A DNA stretch of 64,000 bases from Acidobacteriota bacterium (GCA_016700075.1 CP065000.1:558001-622000); one strand, 5' to 3'. Counted from the stretch's first letter, positions 31,971 through 41,493 are shown. A program made the numbers and translations. The notes: generated by a model not told the origin, from the sequence alone.

Positions 31971-32234
31971 CATATCCGGCTTTACCCAAAACCAGCCGCC
32001 GGTGATAGACTCACTGTGTTATGAATAATGTACCGCTAAACCGTCTCGATCACTGGCCTTCACCGTCTGCACCCACCGGGTATTGATGATAAGTGAGCGG
32101 ACGCATGAAATGTTATATCTGCCGGAATTATCAGTTGACCCTGTCAACCACTTTACCGATCGGCAACCATGTGGTGACTCAAAATTCCCACCGTTATAAC
32201 ATTGTCCTATACTAACTTATAACCTCTCCCCTCA
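31971..32234. mobile_element. presumed right end of the transposable prophage
   Basis: A 264-base stretch after the last early gene, with no convincing ORF. It holds two TTATAAC copies 23 bp apart (32194-32200, 32217-32223) and a related TTATATC (32113-32119), possible transposase end sites. It also holds a GTTGAC-N3-GTCAAC dyad (32134-32148). The DUF4198 frame to the right loses similarity to its paralogue at about 32235, so the junction is placed near there, where the plus strand reads ..CTCA/CA. The exact end is not proven. Confidence 0.5.
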
Positions 32235-32812
32235 CAGAGAATCTCGATTGTGTCGCCCTTCTTAAGTTTGTACGGATTTTGCTGCGGGACGAGTTCGACC
32301 GGATAGCCGAGAACCGTCTTGAAGTCATCGGTCTGCTTTTTGCCGACTTGCAGGATCGCTTTAACGTGCTTTGCGTAGCGCTCCTTCGCGTCCTTTTCCA
32401 GTTCCCCCGTTTTACGCCGTTCTTCAAGCGTATCGGGCAGGCCGTCTTCCTTTAGGTAAGCATTGAATTCTTCCGCTTTCAAGGCGATTTCTCGTGTCTT
32501 AGTTGAAAGTCCGATAACGTAGGTGCCCGCCGCAGCGGTTGTGAGGTTCATGAACGCCGTGGTTTCATTCTTCGTAAAATCTTTTTCTAGTGGATGAACC
32601 CTTTTGCCATCCGAAATCACACTCACATCGTTCAACCGGGCGAAGGACACCGCTCCCTCGCTAGCCTGAAATGTTCCGTTCATTATCTGGACCGTAAACT
32701 TTGAGTTAGGCTCCAGAAAATAGCTATCGGTTTTGAGAAACAGATCGTGCGCAAAAACCGACGCGACCAGCGATAGCAATAAAATAAACCCTAATATCGT
32801 TCGTTTTTTCAT
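32207..32812 (-). pseudogene. DUF4198-family protein, C-terminally truncated by the prophage
   Basis: 201 residues. Signal peptide (TILGFILLLSLVASVFAHDL) and a DUF4198 domain, a secreted beta-rich family linked to metal uptake and copper genes. It parallels the next gene up to GYPVELVPQQNPYKLKKGD and EILC, then ends in the unrelated EGRGYKLV instead of the about 60 further residues of the paralogue. The lost part should lie beyond the left prophage end. Tandem paralogue of the gene at 32827. Confidence 0.7.
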
Positions 32813-32826
32813 TTCGATTTTCCTCT

Positions 32827-33632
32827 TTACTTGATTTCAAAAGTCAGCGTCGCCCATTTCGATTCGTAATTCAGTTTTGAGTCGTCGATCTTTACCATAT
32901 TGATAAACTTGGCGTACCATTTGCCCGCGCCGGTGAGTTTGACTTTGAGCATGCCGTCCTTGTCGGTGCGGGCACTGGTTTCGCCCAGCATTTTGCCCAC
33001 GGCCTCATAGCCGGTTGTGACGATCTGGCCCGCGAGCGGTTTGCCGTCCTTGAGACATAAGATATCGAGCGAGGCTCCCTTTTTTAGTTTGTAGGGATCT
33101 TGCTGGGGCACCATCTCGACGGCGTATCCGAGAACAGTCTTGTAGCTATCAGTCGTTTTATTCCCCGCCTGAAAGATCGCTTTGACATATTTCGAGTAAC
33201 GATACTTTGCGTCCTTATCGAGCTCGCCGTCACGCGTTCGGTTCTCCAAAATATCCGGGATGCCTTCGGCCGGGAGGTATTTGTTAAACTCGGCCGCCGG
33301 AAGAGCGCTTTCACGCCATATCGTCGATAGACCGGCAATGTAATTACCGGCCTCTTTCGGAGTGACGTAAAAAAAGCCGTGGTTTCGTTTTTTGTCAGGT
33401 CCGCCTCAACCGGATGCGTTCTCGAGCCGGACGGCGAAACCACACTCACATCGGTCAAGCGAGCAAACGATACCGCTCCCTCGCTTTTCTGAAACGTGCC
33501 ATTCATCACGCTGATCGAAATCTTCTGGTTGACCTTAACGAAATAGCTGTCGAGCTTCAAAAACAGGTCGTTCGCGAAAGCGGGTAGGGCGAGCAGTGCG
33601 AAAAGCAGCAGTGCGGTAATAGTCTTTTTCAT
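32827..33632 (-). pseudogene. DUF4198-family protein, frameshifted in a T7 tract
   Basis: A signal peptide and N-domain (33632 down) read well to TTAFF. The frame then shifts at a run of seven T (minus strand, near 33370-33376). In the next frame it continues YVTPKEAGNYIAGLSTIWRE and on to TLTFEIK at 32827. Eight T would restore one 268-residue protein that aligns throughout with its neighbour. So one base is missing: a real mutation, a phase-variable tract or a sequencing slip. Secreted; copper or nickel context. Confidence 0.75.
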
Positions 33633-34297
33633 TGTAGTCTCCTGTTTATTTCTTTCGTACTTTTGTGCAACCGAACTGTTCCGAACAGCGTATTGAACGA
33701 ATTCGTTTCTCTAATGCCGGCGAAGCCTGCCGTTTCCAACAAATCCGGCAACAGCCCGCCAAAGCTGTCGGCAGTCGTTTCAAAGCCGTCGAGAAACTGA
33801 ATGAAACGAGAAGAAATCTTCATAGCCGCATTTGCCGGCAAGCCCCAATCGGCGACGTGAAATTCGCCGTTCGGTTTAAGGATCCGGGATACTTCACCCA
33901 AAGTCTTGACTTTATTTTCTCGCGACAGGTGGTGAAAGAATAAACTCGAAATTACCTTGTCAAAAGATTCATTTGCGTACGGCAGGTCGAATGACATGCC
34001 CTCGTCAAACCGGATCTCGACACCAGCAGATCTTGCTTTCGTTTTCGCTATGGCCAAAATTTTTTCATCGCCATCAATCCCGACAACTTCGGCCCGCGGC
34101 TGATCTTGTTTCAATAGGATCGTGAGCGTCGCGGTGCCGCAAGCAAGATCGAGGACACGATGACTGGCTTCGATGCTGGCTTGTTCTACTAAAGCCCTTT
34201 TGAAAACCTCGTCCCGTGTGGTAAAACGCACAACTGTGTCGTAGAACGGCGTTAGCCAGTCGTAGCTGAGAGCGGGAATGTATTTTTCATTTTTCAT
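33629..34297 (-). CDS. class I SAM-dependent methyltransferase
   Basis: 222 residues. Motif I VLDLACGTATLTILL at about residue 48, acidic motif II VVGIDGDEKILAIA, and DKVISSLFFHHL followed by RILKPNGEFHVADWG are the UbiE-like methyltransferase pattern. Its substrate is not evident; no arsenite-binding cysteine set is visible. It overlaps the DUF4198 gene by 4 bases and lies just downstream of the copper ATPase, so it may be co-transcribed with metal-response genes. Confidence 0.8.
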   Translation of the reverse strand: MKNEKYIPALSYDWLTPFYDTVVRFTTRDEVFKRALVEQASIEASHRVLDLACGTATLTILLKQDQPRAEVVGIDGDEKILAIAKTKARSAGVEIRFDEGMSFDLPYANESFDKVISSLFFHHLSRENKVKTLGEVSRILKPNGEFHVADWGLPANAAMKISSRFIQFLDGFETTADSFGGLLPDLLETAGFAGIRETNSFNTLFGTVRLHKSTKEINRRLQ

Positions 34298-34302
34298 CCT
34301 GC

Positions 34303-36834
34303 CTACAATTTCAAATTTCTTAACCGCAGTGCATTGACGATAACCGACACCGAGCTAAAGGTCATCGCGGCGCTTGCGATCATTGGGCTAAGCAAAAGAC
34401 CGAATATCGGATACAGGACGCCTGCCGCAATCGGTACGCCAATCAGATTGTAAATAAACGCGAAGAACAAGTTTTGACGTATGTTTTTCATCGTCGCTTC
34501 GCTTAGCTTTTTCGCTCGTAGAATGCCGCGCAAGTCGCCTTTCAAAAGCGTTATATCGGCGGATTCCATTGCTACGTCGGTTCCGGTTCCCATCGCGATT
34601 CCAACTTCGGCCTGAGCAAGCGCGGGCGCGTCGTTCACGCCGTCGCCGGCCATTGCCACGATTTTTCCCGTCGCCTGCAGCTCTTTGATCTTTTCCGCTT
34701 TTTGCTCGGGCAGCACATCGGCAAAAACTTTATCAATACCGAGTTTTTTCGCAACCGCATCCGCCGTAACCGGATTGTCTCCGGTCATCATTACGACTTC
34801 GATCTTCTGTCTGTGCAGTTCATCGATTGCCGCTTTAGCTGACTCCTTGATCGTGTCCGCGACGCCAACGAGTCCTGCGGCTTTTCCGTCCACGGCAATA
34901 GACATCACCGTTTGCCCCTCGGCCCGAAGCTCGTCCGCTTTTCCATCCGCCGGGAAATTAATGTTGTTCTCCGTCATCAGCTTCGCATTGCCGAGCAGTA
35001 TCTTTTTCCCGTCGATCGAACCCGTGATCCCTTTACCCGTGAGGGATTCGAAATCTTCCACCTTTGCCAATGCGACACTTTGCTCTTCGGCACCTTTGAT
35101 AATCGCTTCCGCAAGCGGATGCTCGCTCGACTTCTCGAGACTTGCCGCAAATCGGAGGATCTCGGTCTCGGACAAACCGTTTAACGAAATCACACTCTGA
35201 AGCCGTGGCTTGCCTTCGGTCAGCGTGCCGGTCTTATCGACTACGATCGAATTGACCTTCTCCAGGATCTCGAGAGCCTCCGCTTTTTTCACCAGGACTC
35301 CGTGCCGTGCGCCGTGCCCCGTGCCGACCATAATTGACATCGGGGTCGCGAGACCAAGGGCGCATGGACAGGCGATGATCAAAACCGAAACCGCCGCGAC
35401 CATTGCGGAGGCGAAACTGCCGAAGATCAGCCATACGGCGAACGCGACAATCGCCACGAGAATAACCGCTGGAACAAAGTAAGCTGACACGACATCGACG
35501 AGACGCTGGATCGGAGCGCGGGAGCGTTGGGCCTCACCCACCATGCGGACGATTTGAGCGAGCAGCGTGTCACTGCCAACCTTCTCGGCCTTCATCAGAA
35601 ACCCGCGCCTACCGTTGATCGTACCGCCGATGACAGTGTCCCCAGGGGATTTCTCGACCGGTATCGACTCGCCCGTCACCATTGATTCGTCTACCGAAGT
35701 GTCCCCTTCCAGTATCGTGCCGTCGGTTGGAATCTTTTCGTTGGCCTTGACTCTCAAACTCGCGCCGATCTGTACATCCTTGAGTGCGATCTCGGCTTCA
35801 GTGCCGTCATCGAAAACCGCGATTGCAGTTTCCGGCGCGAGTCCGAGAAGGGCTTTGATCGCGCTTGAGGTTTGGCTTCTGGCTCGAAGCTCAAGAACCT
35901 GCCCGAGGAGAACAAGGGTCGTGATCACCGCCGCCGCTTCGAAATAAGCCGCAATCAATCCGGTATGTACATTCTTGATCGATTCAGGGAATACGTTCGG
36001 CAAAAATAGGGCGAAAAGACTAAAAAGATAAGCCGCTCCGGTGCCAATTGCGATCAGCGTGAACATGTTCGGGCTGACATTCTTGACCGAAGCCCAGCCT
36101 CGCCGGAAGAAAGGAAACCCACCCCAGAGGACAACGGGTGTAGCCAAAATGAACTGTATCCAAATAGAAGTCGTTGGTGAAACTAACTCGTGAAAACCCG
36201 GCCACATTTCTGCCATCGCCAATCCGAAAACCGGGAGAGTTAAAACGGCGGAAATCCAGAACCGCCGTTTCATATCGATGTATTCCGGGTCAGGCGCGTC
36301 GTCGAGGGTCAGCACCTTAGGCTCAAGCGCCATGCCGCATTTCGGACAGCTTCCCGGACCTATCTGCACTACCTCCGGATGCATCGGACAGGTGTACTCC
36401 ACGCCAAGGCTTTCGGCCTCGAGCTTTTCTTCTTTTCTTTCCTGAAGAAGGCTCGCCGGATTTTGTTTGAACTTATTCAGGCAGCCTGTCGAGCAGAAAT
36501 AATAGGTCTCGCCTTCAAAATCATACTTGCCCGCCGAAGTTTCGGGAGCCACCGACATTCCACACACCGGATCGACAAACTCGCCCGCCCGCGCCGCCTT
36601 CATATCGCCATGCGTGACGATCTTCCTGCTCTCCCGCCCGATCCCGACAAAACCACTCTCCGGAACGCCCTGCGCTTGAGCGATAAATTTCTGCAAACAG
36701 CCTATTGAGCAAAAATAATAGGTTTTGCCCTCATGATTAAAGCTTCCGGCCGCCGTCCCCGAATCGACAGTCATTCCACATATCGGGTCGATGAATTCTT
36801 CTTTTGCTGTACTTTGTTTTCCCGTTCCTGTCAT
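34303..36834 (-). CDS. copA: copper-exporting P1B-type ATPase with two YHS domains
   Basis: 843 residues from ATG 36834 with AAGGAGGTG upstream. Two YHS metal-binding domains (DPICGMTVDSGTAAGSF; DPVCGMSVAPETSAGKY) and an HMBD zinc/copper knuckle (CPMHPEV...CPKCGM) precede eight membrane spans. The ion pathway CPC motif is in IIACPCALGLATP. DKTGTLTEG holds the phosphorylated Asp and MAGDGVNDAPALAQA the hinge. It pumps Cu(I) out of the cytosol. The next gene encodes a free YHS protein and a MerR regulator follows upstream. Confidence 0.93.
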   Translation of the reverse strand: MTGTGKQSTAKEEFIDPICGMTVDSGTAAGSFNHEGKTYYFCSIGCLQKFIAQAQGVPESGFVGIGRESRKIVTHGDMKAARAGEFVDPVCGMSVAPETSAGKYDFEGETYYFCSTGCLNKFKQNPASLLQERKEEKLEAESLGVEYTCPMHPEVVQIGPGSCPKCGMALEPKVLTLDDAPDPEYIDMKRRFWISAVLTLPVFGLAMAEMWPGFHELVSPTTSIWIQFILATPVVLWGGFPFFRRGWASVKNVSPNMFTLIAIGTGAAYLFSLFALFLPNVFPESIKNVHTGLIAAYFEAAAVITTLVLLGQVLELRARSQTSSAIKALLGLAPETAIAVFDDGTEAEIALKDVQIGASLRVKANEKIPTDGTILEGDTSVDESMVTGESIPVEKSPGDTVIGGTINGRRGFLMKAEKVGSDTLLAQIVRMVGEAQRSRAPIQRLVDVVSAYFVPAVILVAIVAFAVWLIFGSFASAMVAAVSVLIIACPCALGLATPMSIMVGTGHGARHGVLVKKAEALEILEKVNSIVVDKTGTLTEGKPRLQSVISLNGLSETEILRFAASLEKSSEHPLAEAIIKGAEEQSVALAKVEDFESLTGKGITGSIDGKKILLGNAKLMTENNINFPADGKADELRAEGQTVMSIAVDGKAAGLVGVADTIKESAKAAIDELHRQKIEVVMMTGDNPVTADAVAKKLGIDKVFADVLPEQKAEKIKELQATGKIVAMAGDGVNDAPALAQAEVGIAMGTGTDVAMESADITLLKGDLRGILRAKKLSEATMKNIRQNLFFAFIYNLIGVPIAAGVLYPIFGLLLSPMIASAAMTFSSVSVIVNALRLRNLKL

Positions 36835-36871
36835 GGTTCCACCTCCTTGGTACGCTTCGTTTCCAAGACGT

Positions 36872-37063
36872 TTAATTTCCGGCACAGCAACTTGCCGTTT
36901 CTTTTTCTGTCGGATTTACGAATTGTTGCAGACAGCCTGCCGAGCAGAAGTAATACGTTTCTCCATTCTGGTTAAGGCTGCCGGTCGCGGCTGCGGGCGC
37001 GACTTCCATTCCGCATACGGGGTCAATAAATGTTTCGGTTGTAGATGTTTGTTTCTCAGTCAT
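36872..37063 (-). CDS. small YHS-domain metal-binding protein
   Basis: 63 residues from ATG 37063; the ATG at 37096 falls at the predicted transcription start and is rejected. It consists of one YHS domain (DPVCGMEVAPAAATGSL...YYFCSAGCLQQF) nearly identical to those of the adjacent CopA, then a Cys-ending tail (ASCCAGN). It may act as a copper chaperone or buffer for the pump. It is the first gene after a MerR-type promoter. Confidence 0.8.
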   Translation of the reverse strand: MTEKQTSTTETFIDPVCGMEVAPAAATGSLNQNGETYYFCSAGCLQQFVNPTEKETASCCAGN

Positions 37064-37101
37064 ATTCTTATCCGTCCTGTCATCAAATAACGACATGAAC
37101 T

Positions 37102-37133
37102 ATTCTACAACCTGTCAGCAGGTGTCAGGTCAA
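37102..37133 (-). promoter_or_regulatory. MerR-type promoter/operator for the YHS-copA operon
   Basis: On the minus strand TTGACC (37133-37128) and TAGAAT (37107-37102) are separated by 20 bases, the long spacing used by MerR activators. The spacer holds the dyad ACCTG-N11-CAGGT. The arrangement mirrors CueR-controlled copA promoters. The MerR gene is directly upstream. Confidence 0.75.
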
Positions 37134-37136
37134 GCG

Positions 37137-37553
37137 CTATTTATCACCCTCGCTTACTGATTCGATCAAATGACAAACCAAATCGCCTGTCGGCATTGAA
37201 TTCTTCATTTTCGACCAGTCTTTTAGGGCGTTTTCCATCTTCCTTTGAAGTTTCTGCATTTCTTTTATTTTGCGTTGATTCTCCGCGATGCGGCGGACGA
37301 TGATTTCCCGGACCATCGGACACGGCGTATTCCCTTCTTTCGCCTCGTTCAAAATATCTGCTATCTCGGCGAGCGAGAATCCCAAATTACCGGCGGCTTT
37401 TATAAACCTAACTCGCACAGCATCGGACGGCTTGTATACCTTGTAGTTGTTTTGCGAATTGCGAGCGGGTTTCAGCAAACCGATACGTGTGTAGTGTCTG
37501 ACAGTGTAGAGTGAAACGTTGGATTGTTTAGCCAGTACCGTAGCGGTCATCAT
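37137..37553 (-). CDS. MerR-family metal-responsive regulator
   Basis: 138 residues. N-terminal winged HTH (VLAKQSNVSLYTVRHYTRIG then LLKPARNSQNNYKVY), a dimerisation helix, and cysteines in NTPCPMVREI and GDLVCHLIES. The first lies where CueR/ZntR/CadR place a metal ligand. It should distort the 20-bp-spaced promoter just downstream to turn on the YHS-copA operon. Copper is the likely inducer from context; the cysteine pattern is not the CueR one, so zinc or cadmium remain possible. Confidence 0.85.
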   Translation of the reverse strand: MMTATVLAKQSNVSLYTVRHYTRIGLLKPARNSQNNYKVYKPSDAVRVRFIKAAGNLGFSLAEIADILNEAKEGNTPCPMVREIIVRRIAENQRKIKEMQKLQRKMENALKDWSKMKNSMPTGDLVCHLIESVSEGDK

Positions 37554-37625
37554 TAGATTCAGTTACTCCCCATCCATCGTCGTTAGAGATCTCCTTTTAC
37601 AAACCTTGAGGACTTCTGTGCTCGC

Positions 37626-38129
37626 TCATATACCTTTTGGACTCGGAGATGGGGCAGGAGCTGGTGCTCTACGAGGGGCGCTTGAGTGCCAGTGGACTAT
37701 TCGCCAGTTGCCGTCGCGTTTTTCGAGGATGGCAGTGCCGAGGCCGACACTTTCTATTTTTCGCGTTCCCATGTCGGCGGCGAGAGCGTATTTGAAAGTC
37801 GCCCACGCGGTCTTGCCTTCGACCTTGACCTTCATATCGGAAAACGAGTATTTTGTGTTCTTGAATTCTTTCAGTTCGGGGGCGAGATGCGTGTTGCGGT
37901 AGTCGTTCCAGCCGTAATTGGCGTGTCCGCTCTCGAACACGGTAACATCCTCCGTGTTAGCCCAGATTTTATCGAGTGCGGCGAGATCGCCTTTTTCGAC
38001 CGCCACGGCTTCGCGCAGCATCACGTCGGTCACGGCCCTTACCTCATCCGTCTGCGCCAAAGCCTCTGAGAAGCCAAATGCCATAACAACAGCCGAAAGG
38101 GCGGCGGTGAAAAATAATCTTTTTGTCAT
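37626..38129 (-). CDS. secreted SnoaL/DUF4440-like protein
   Basis: 167 residues. Signal peptide (LFFTAALSAVVMAFGFSEALA) followed by an NTF2-like fold: AVTDVMLREAVAVEKGDLAA, then WANTEDVTVFESGHANYG, and NWRIVHWHSSAP. These resemble DUF4440/SnoaL proteins. The C-terminus is Pro-rich (APAPAPSPSP). It is next to the RND pump gene and on the same strand. No enzyme activity can be assigned. Confidence 0.75.
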   Translation of the reverse strand: MTKRLFFTAALSAVVMAFGFSEALAQTDEVRAVTDVMLREAVAVEKGDLAALDKIWANTEDVTVFESGHANYGWNDYRNTHLAPELKEFKNTKYSFSDMKVKVEGKTAWATFKYALAADMGTRKIESVGLGTAILEKRDGNWRIVHWHSSAPRRAPAPAPSPSPKGI

Positions 38130-38156
38130 AATGATTCTCCAGTTAAATTCAAAAAC

Positions 38157-41100
38157 TTAATCACTCAAAATTGGCTTGGGCGGAAACGGCCGTGTGCTGC
38201 CCGAAGTTGAACCTTCGGCGTCCCAGTCAGCGTTGCCGCCGATTCCGTCTCGCTCGGCGATGACCCGATCCGCGGAATGTTTGCCGAATTTGTAGAAGAC
38301 GGCGGGCGTGACCAGTTGGTCGAGCAGGGTCGAGGTCAGGATGCCGCCGAGGACGACGACCGCGAGCGGGTGTAGAATTTCTTTGCCCGGAGCGTCGGCG
38401 GCGAGGATGAACGGGATTAGCGATAGCCCTGCGGTCAGGGCCGTCATCAGCACCGGAACGAGCCTTTCAAGCGAACCGCGGATGATCATCTTCTCGGTAA
38501 ATTCCTCGCCTTCTTCTCTCATCAGGTGAAGATAGTGCGAGATCATCATAATTCCGTTTCGCGAAGTGATGCCGACGAGCGAGATAAAGCCGACCATCGT
38601 CGCGATCGAAAACACTCCGCCCGAAAGATGCAGTGCCCAAACCGCGCCGATCAATGCGAGCGGAATGTTAATCATCACCTGCAGAGCTACACGCCAATCA
38701 CCGAGAGCCTTGATAAGCAGAAAGAAGATTGCGATTAGCGAAAAAATAGTAAGCAGCGAAAGCGTTCGTGTCGCTTCCTGAGTCGCCTGAAATTGCCCAC
38801 CGTACTCGATAAAGTAGCCCTGCGGGAGCGTGACCTGACTCGCCACGCGGCTTTGAACATCGGCGACAACCGAACCCAGATCGCGTCCTGCGACATTCGC
38901 CCCGATCACGATACGGCGTTTTGTGTCTTCGCGAAGGATCTGGTTCGGGCCGGGGATGCTCTCGATCGACGCGACCGCAGAGATCGGGATCTGTGTTCCG
39001 TTCGGAGCGTCGACCGTCACATTTCTTAGGGCGTCGAGACTGTTACGCGACGCTTCGTCAAACCGGACGACGACATCGTAACGTCGCGCTCCTTCGATGG
39101 CTTGCGAGACGGTGCGCCCGTTGAGTGCGGTCTCCAACGTTTGCGTAACTTCGCCAGGCTGCAGCCCATATTGCGCGGCTTTAGAACGGTCTACATTAAA
39201 TCGAATTTGCGGGATCAGAACCTGTCGCTCGATCGAAACGTCCGTCCCACCTTCAACAGTCTGGATCGTATTGCGAATTTCTTCCGCTTTGGATCGCAAT
39301 GTCGCTAGGTCATCGCCAAATAGCTTGATGGCGATCTGCGCTCTGACGCCCGACTGTAAATGGTCAAGACGATGTGAGATCGGCTGCCCGACATTCGTCG
39401 TTACGCCCGGCACAACCGCTAGCGTTTCCCGAATCGCGGCAAGAATTTCTTCGCGGGAGCGGTCCGATTTCCGAAGATCAACGTCGATCTCGGTGTAGTG
39501 AACGCCCTCGGCATGTTCGTCGAGCTCGGCTCGCCCGGTTCGTCTGCCGGTGGAAATTACCTCGGGCACCTCAAGCAGAAGCTTCTCTGAGATCTGCCCG
39601 ATGCGACTTGATTCCGCCAGCGACGTTCCGGGCTGGGCCTGAACGTTAACGGTCAGCGTACCTTCATTAAACTCGGGTAGGAACGACGTGCCGACAAACG
39701 GCAGAGTCGCCATAGTTGCGACAAAGATTAAAGCCGCGCCAAGTATGACCTTAAAAGGATGCCGAAGGGTCCAATGCAATAGACGTGAATCGAGCGCCTT
39801 TAGGCGGCGTACGACAAAGCTGTCTCCGTGCTCTCCGTCGTCGCGGAAACGGGCGGCGATCTTGGAGAAGAATGACGGCTCTTCGGTTTCATCGTCAGAG
39901 GCGTCTATTCGTCTCTGCTTCTTCTCATCCTTCCGCCTGAACATCTGCGGCAAAAGGTAAGAGGCGAGAACGGGAGTAACCGTCAGACTCACGAATAAAG
40001 ATGCTACGAGCGCCGTAATGTACGCCAGGCCAAGCGGAGCAAGCAATCTACCCTCGACACCCGACAGGGCGAAAAGCGGGATGAAGACGAGAGCAACGAT
40101 AACAGTGGCGTAGATGATCGATGACCGAACTTCAAGAGATGCTCTATAAACAACCTCAAGCGAGTGACGAGGATTCTCAAGCAGACGATTCTCGCGCAGG
40201 CGACGAAAAATGTTTTCGATATCAACTATCGCGTCGTCCACGAGTTCGCCGATCGCGACCGCCAAGCCGCCGAGCGTCATCGTATTCACGCTGATGCCGA
40301 AAGCATAAAGAATTAGAAAAGTTACAATAAAGGAAAGCGGGATCGCCGTGAGCGTTATGAACGTCGTCCGAAAGTTGAGTAAGAACAAGAACAACACGAT
40401 CGCGACCAGGATCGCTCCGTCACGCAGTGCTTCGGCAACGTTGCCGATCGATGCTTCGATAAAGTTTGCCTGCCGAAATAGTTCTGGGTTAATCTCGACA
40501 TCCGGCGGCAGCGTTTTTTGCAGCTCCGCGACAGCCTCGTCAACCTGTTTGGTCAGGTCAAGCGTACTTGCTCCCGGCTGTTTCTGAACGGACACGATGA
40601 CGGCCGGCTTGCCGTTCGTTCCTGCCTCGCCGCGCTTGATCTTCGCCCCGAACTCAACTGTTGCTACGTCGCCGAGTCGGATCGGAGTATTATTTCGATA
40701 AGCGACTACTGTTTGTTTAAGTTCGTCGATCGAATAAATCCGGCCGAGATTGCGGACGAGATATTCCTGCGACTGCGCATCTACAAAACCGCCGGTGGAA
40801 TTGATGTTCGATTTTTCGAGTGCCGTTGAAACGTCTTCGATCGTAACTCCGAATTGCCGTAGCTTTTCGGGTGAAACGAGTGCCTGATACTGTTTCACTC
40901 CACCGCCGATGGGAATTACCTGCGAGACCCCGGTGATCGTCAGTAGCCGGGGTCTGATTGTCCAATCGGCTAGGGTCCTCAATTCTAACGGGTCGGTCGC
41001 TCCATCCTTGCTCGATACGGCAATAAGCATGATCTCGCCCATGATCGAGGAGATCGGCGCGAGAAACGGCGAGACGCCCTGCGGCAGTTGTTCGCGCGCT

Positions 41101-41447
41101 GCGATTATCTTTTCCGAAACGAGTTGCCGGTTCCGATAAACGTCCGTGCCCCATTCAAACTCCACGTAAACGATCGATAACCCAACGCCGCTTACCGAGC
41201 GAACACGTGAGACACCGGGAACACCGTTCATCACGGTTTCGATCGGAAAGGAAACCTGAGTCTCGACCTCTTCGGGAGCCAGTCCGTTCGCTTCCGTCAG
41301 AATCGTGATAGTAGGTTTGTTTAGGTCAGGAAATACATCGACCGGAAGGTTGAACGCAATATAGCTTCCCCATACAAGCAAGAGGGAAGCGATCGCGACG
41401 ACGATCAGCCGGTTGGTTAACGACCATTTGATGATTCCGTTGAGCAT
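38157..41447 (-). CDS. cusA: CusA/CzcA-type heavy-metal RND efflux pump
   Basis: 1096 residues. Inner membrane pump with the RND plan: TM1 at the N-terminus, two large periplasmic loops, and TM4 GGLAVAIGELVDDAIVDIEN carrying the proton-relay acidic residues. SVSGVGLSIVYVEFEWGTDV and ISRNGIMMISHYLHL-like motifs match heavy-metal exporters. With the TolC-like and CusB-like proteins encoded 6-14 kb upstream it should form a trans-envelope copper/silver pump. The substrate is inferred from neighbours. A Met/Cys ligand set was not resolved. Confidence 0.9.
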   Translation of the reverse strand: MLNGIIKWSLTNRLIVVAIASLLLVWGSYIAFNLPVDVFPDLNKPTITILTEANGLAPEEVETQVSFPIETVMNGVPGVSRVRSVSGVGLSIVYVEFEWGTDVYRNRQLVSEKIIAAREQLPQGVSPFLAPISSIMGEIMLIAVSSKDGATDPLELRTLADWTIRPRLLTITGVSQVIPIGGGVKQYQALVSPEKLRQFGVTIEDVSTALEKSNINSTGGFVDAQSQEYLVRNLGRIYSIDELKQTVVAYRNNTPIRLGDVATVEFGAKIKRGEAGTNGKPAVIVSVQKQPGASTLDLTKQVDEAVAELQKTLPPDVEINPELFRQANFIEASIGNVAEALRDGAILVAIVLFLFLLNFRTTFITLTAIPLSFIVTFLILYAFGISVNTMTLGGLAVAIGELVDDAIVDIENIFRRLRENRLLENPRHSLEVVYRASLEVRSSIIYATVIVALVFIPLFALSGVEGRLLAPLGLAYITALVASLFVSLTVTPVLASYLLPQMFRRKDEKKQRRIDASDDETEEPSFFSKIAARFRDDGEHGDSFVVRRLKALDSRLLHWTLRHPFKVILGAALIFVATMATLPFVGTSFLPEFNEGTLTVNVQAQPGTSLAESSRIGQISEKLLLEVPEVISTGRRTGRAELDEHAEGVHYTEIDVDLRKSDRSREEILAAIRETLAVVPGVTTNVGQPISHRLDHLQSGVRAQIAIKLFGDDLATLRSKAEEIRNTIQTVEGGTDVSIERQVLIPQIRFNVDRSKAAQYGLQPGEVTQTLETALNGRTVSQAIEGARRYDVVVRFDEASRNSLDALRNVTVDAPNGTQIPISAVASIESIPGPNQILREDTKRRIVIGANVAGRDLGSVVADVQSRVASQVTLPQGYFIEYGGQFQATQEATRTLSLLTIFSLIAIFFLLIKALGDWRVALQVMINIPLALIGAVWALHLSGGVFSIATMVGFISLVGITSRNGIMMISHYLHLMREEGEEFTEKMIIRGSLERLVPVLMTALTAGLSLIPFILAADAPGKEILHPLAVVVLGGILTSTLLDQLVTPAVFYKFGKHSADRVIAERDGIGGNADWDAEGSTSGSTRPFPPKPILSD

Positions 41448-41493
41448 TTATGTTCTCTATCCACCGCCTATATTTCGGGATCGCCGCCATCTT

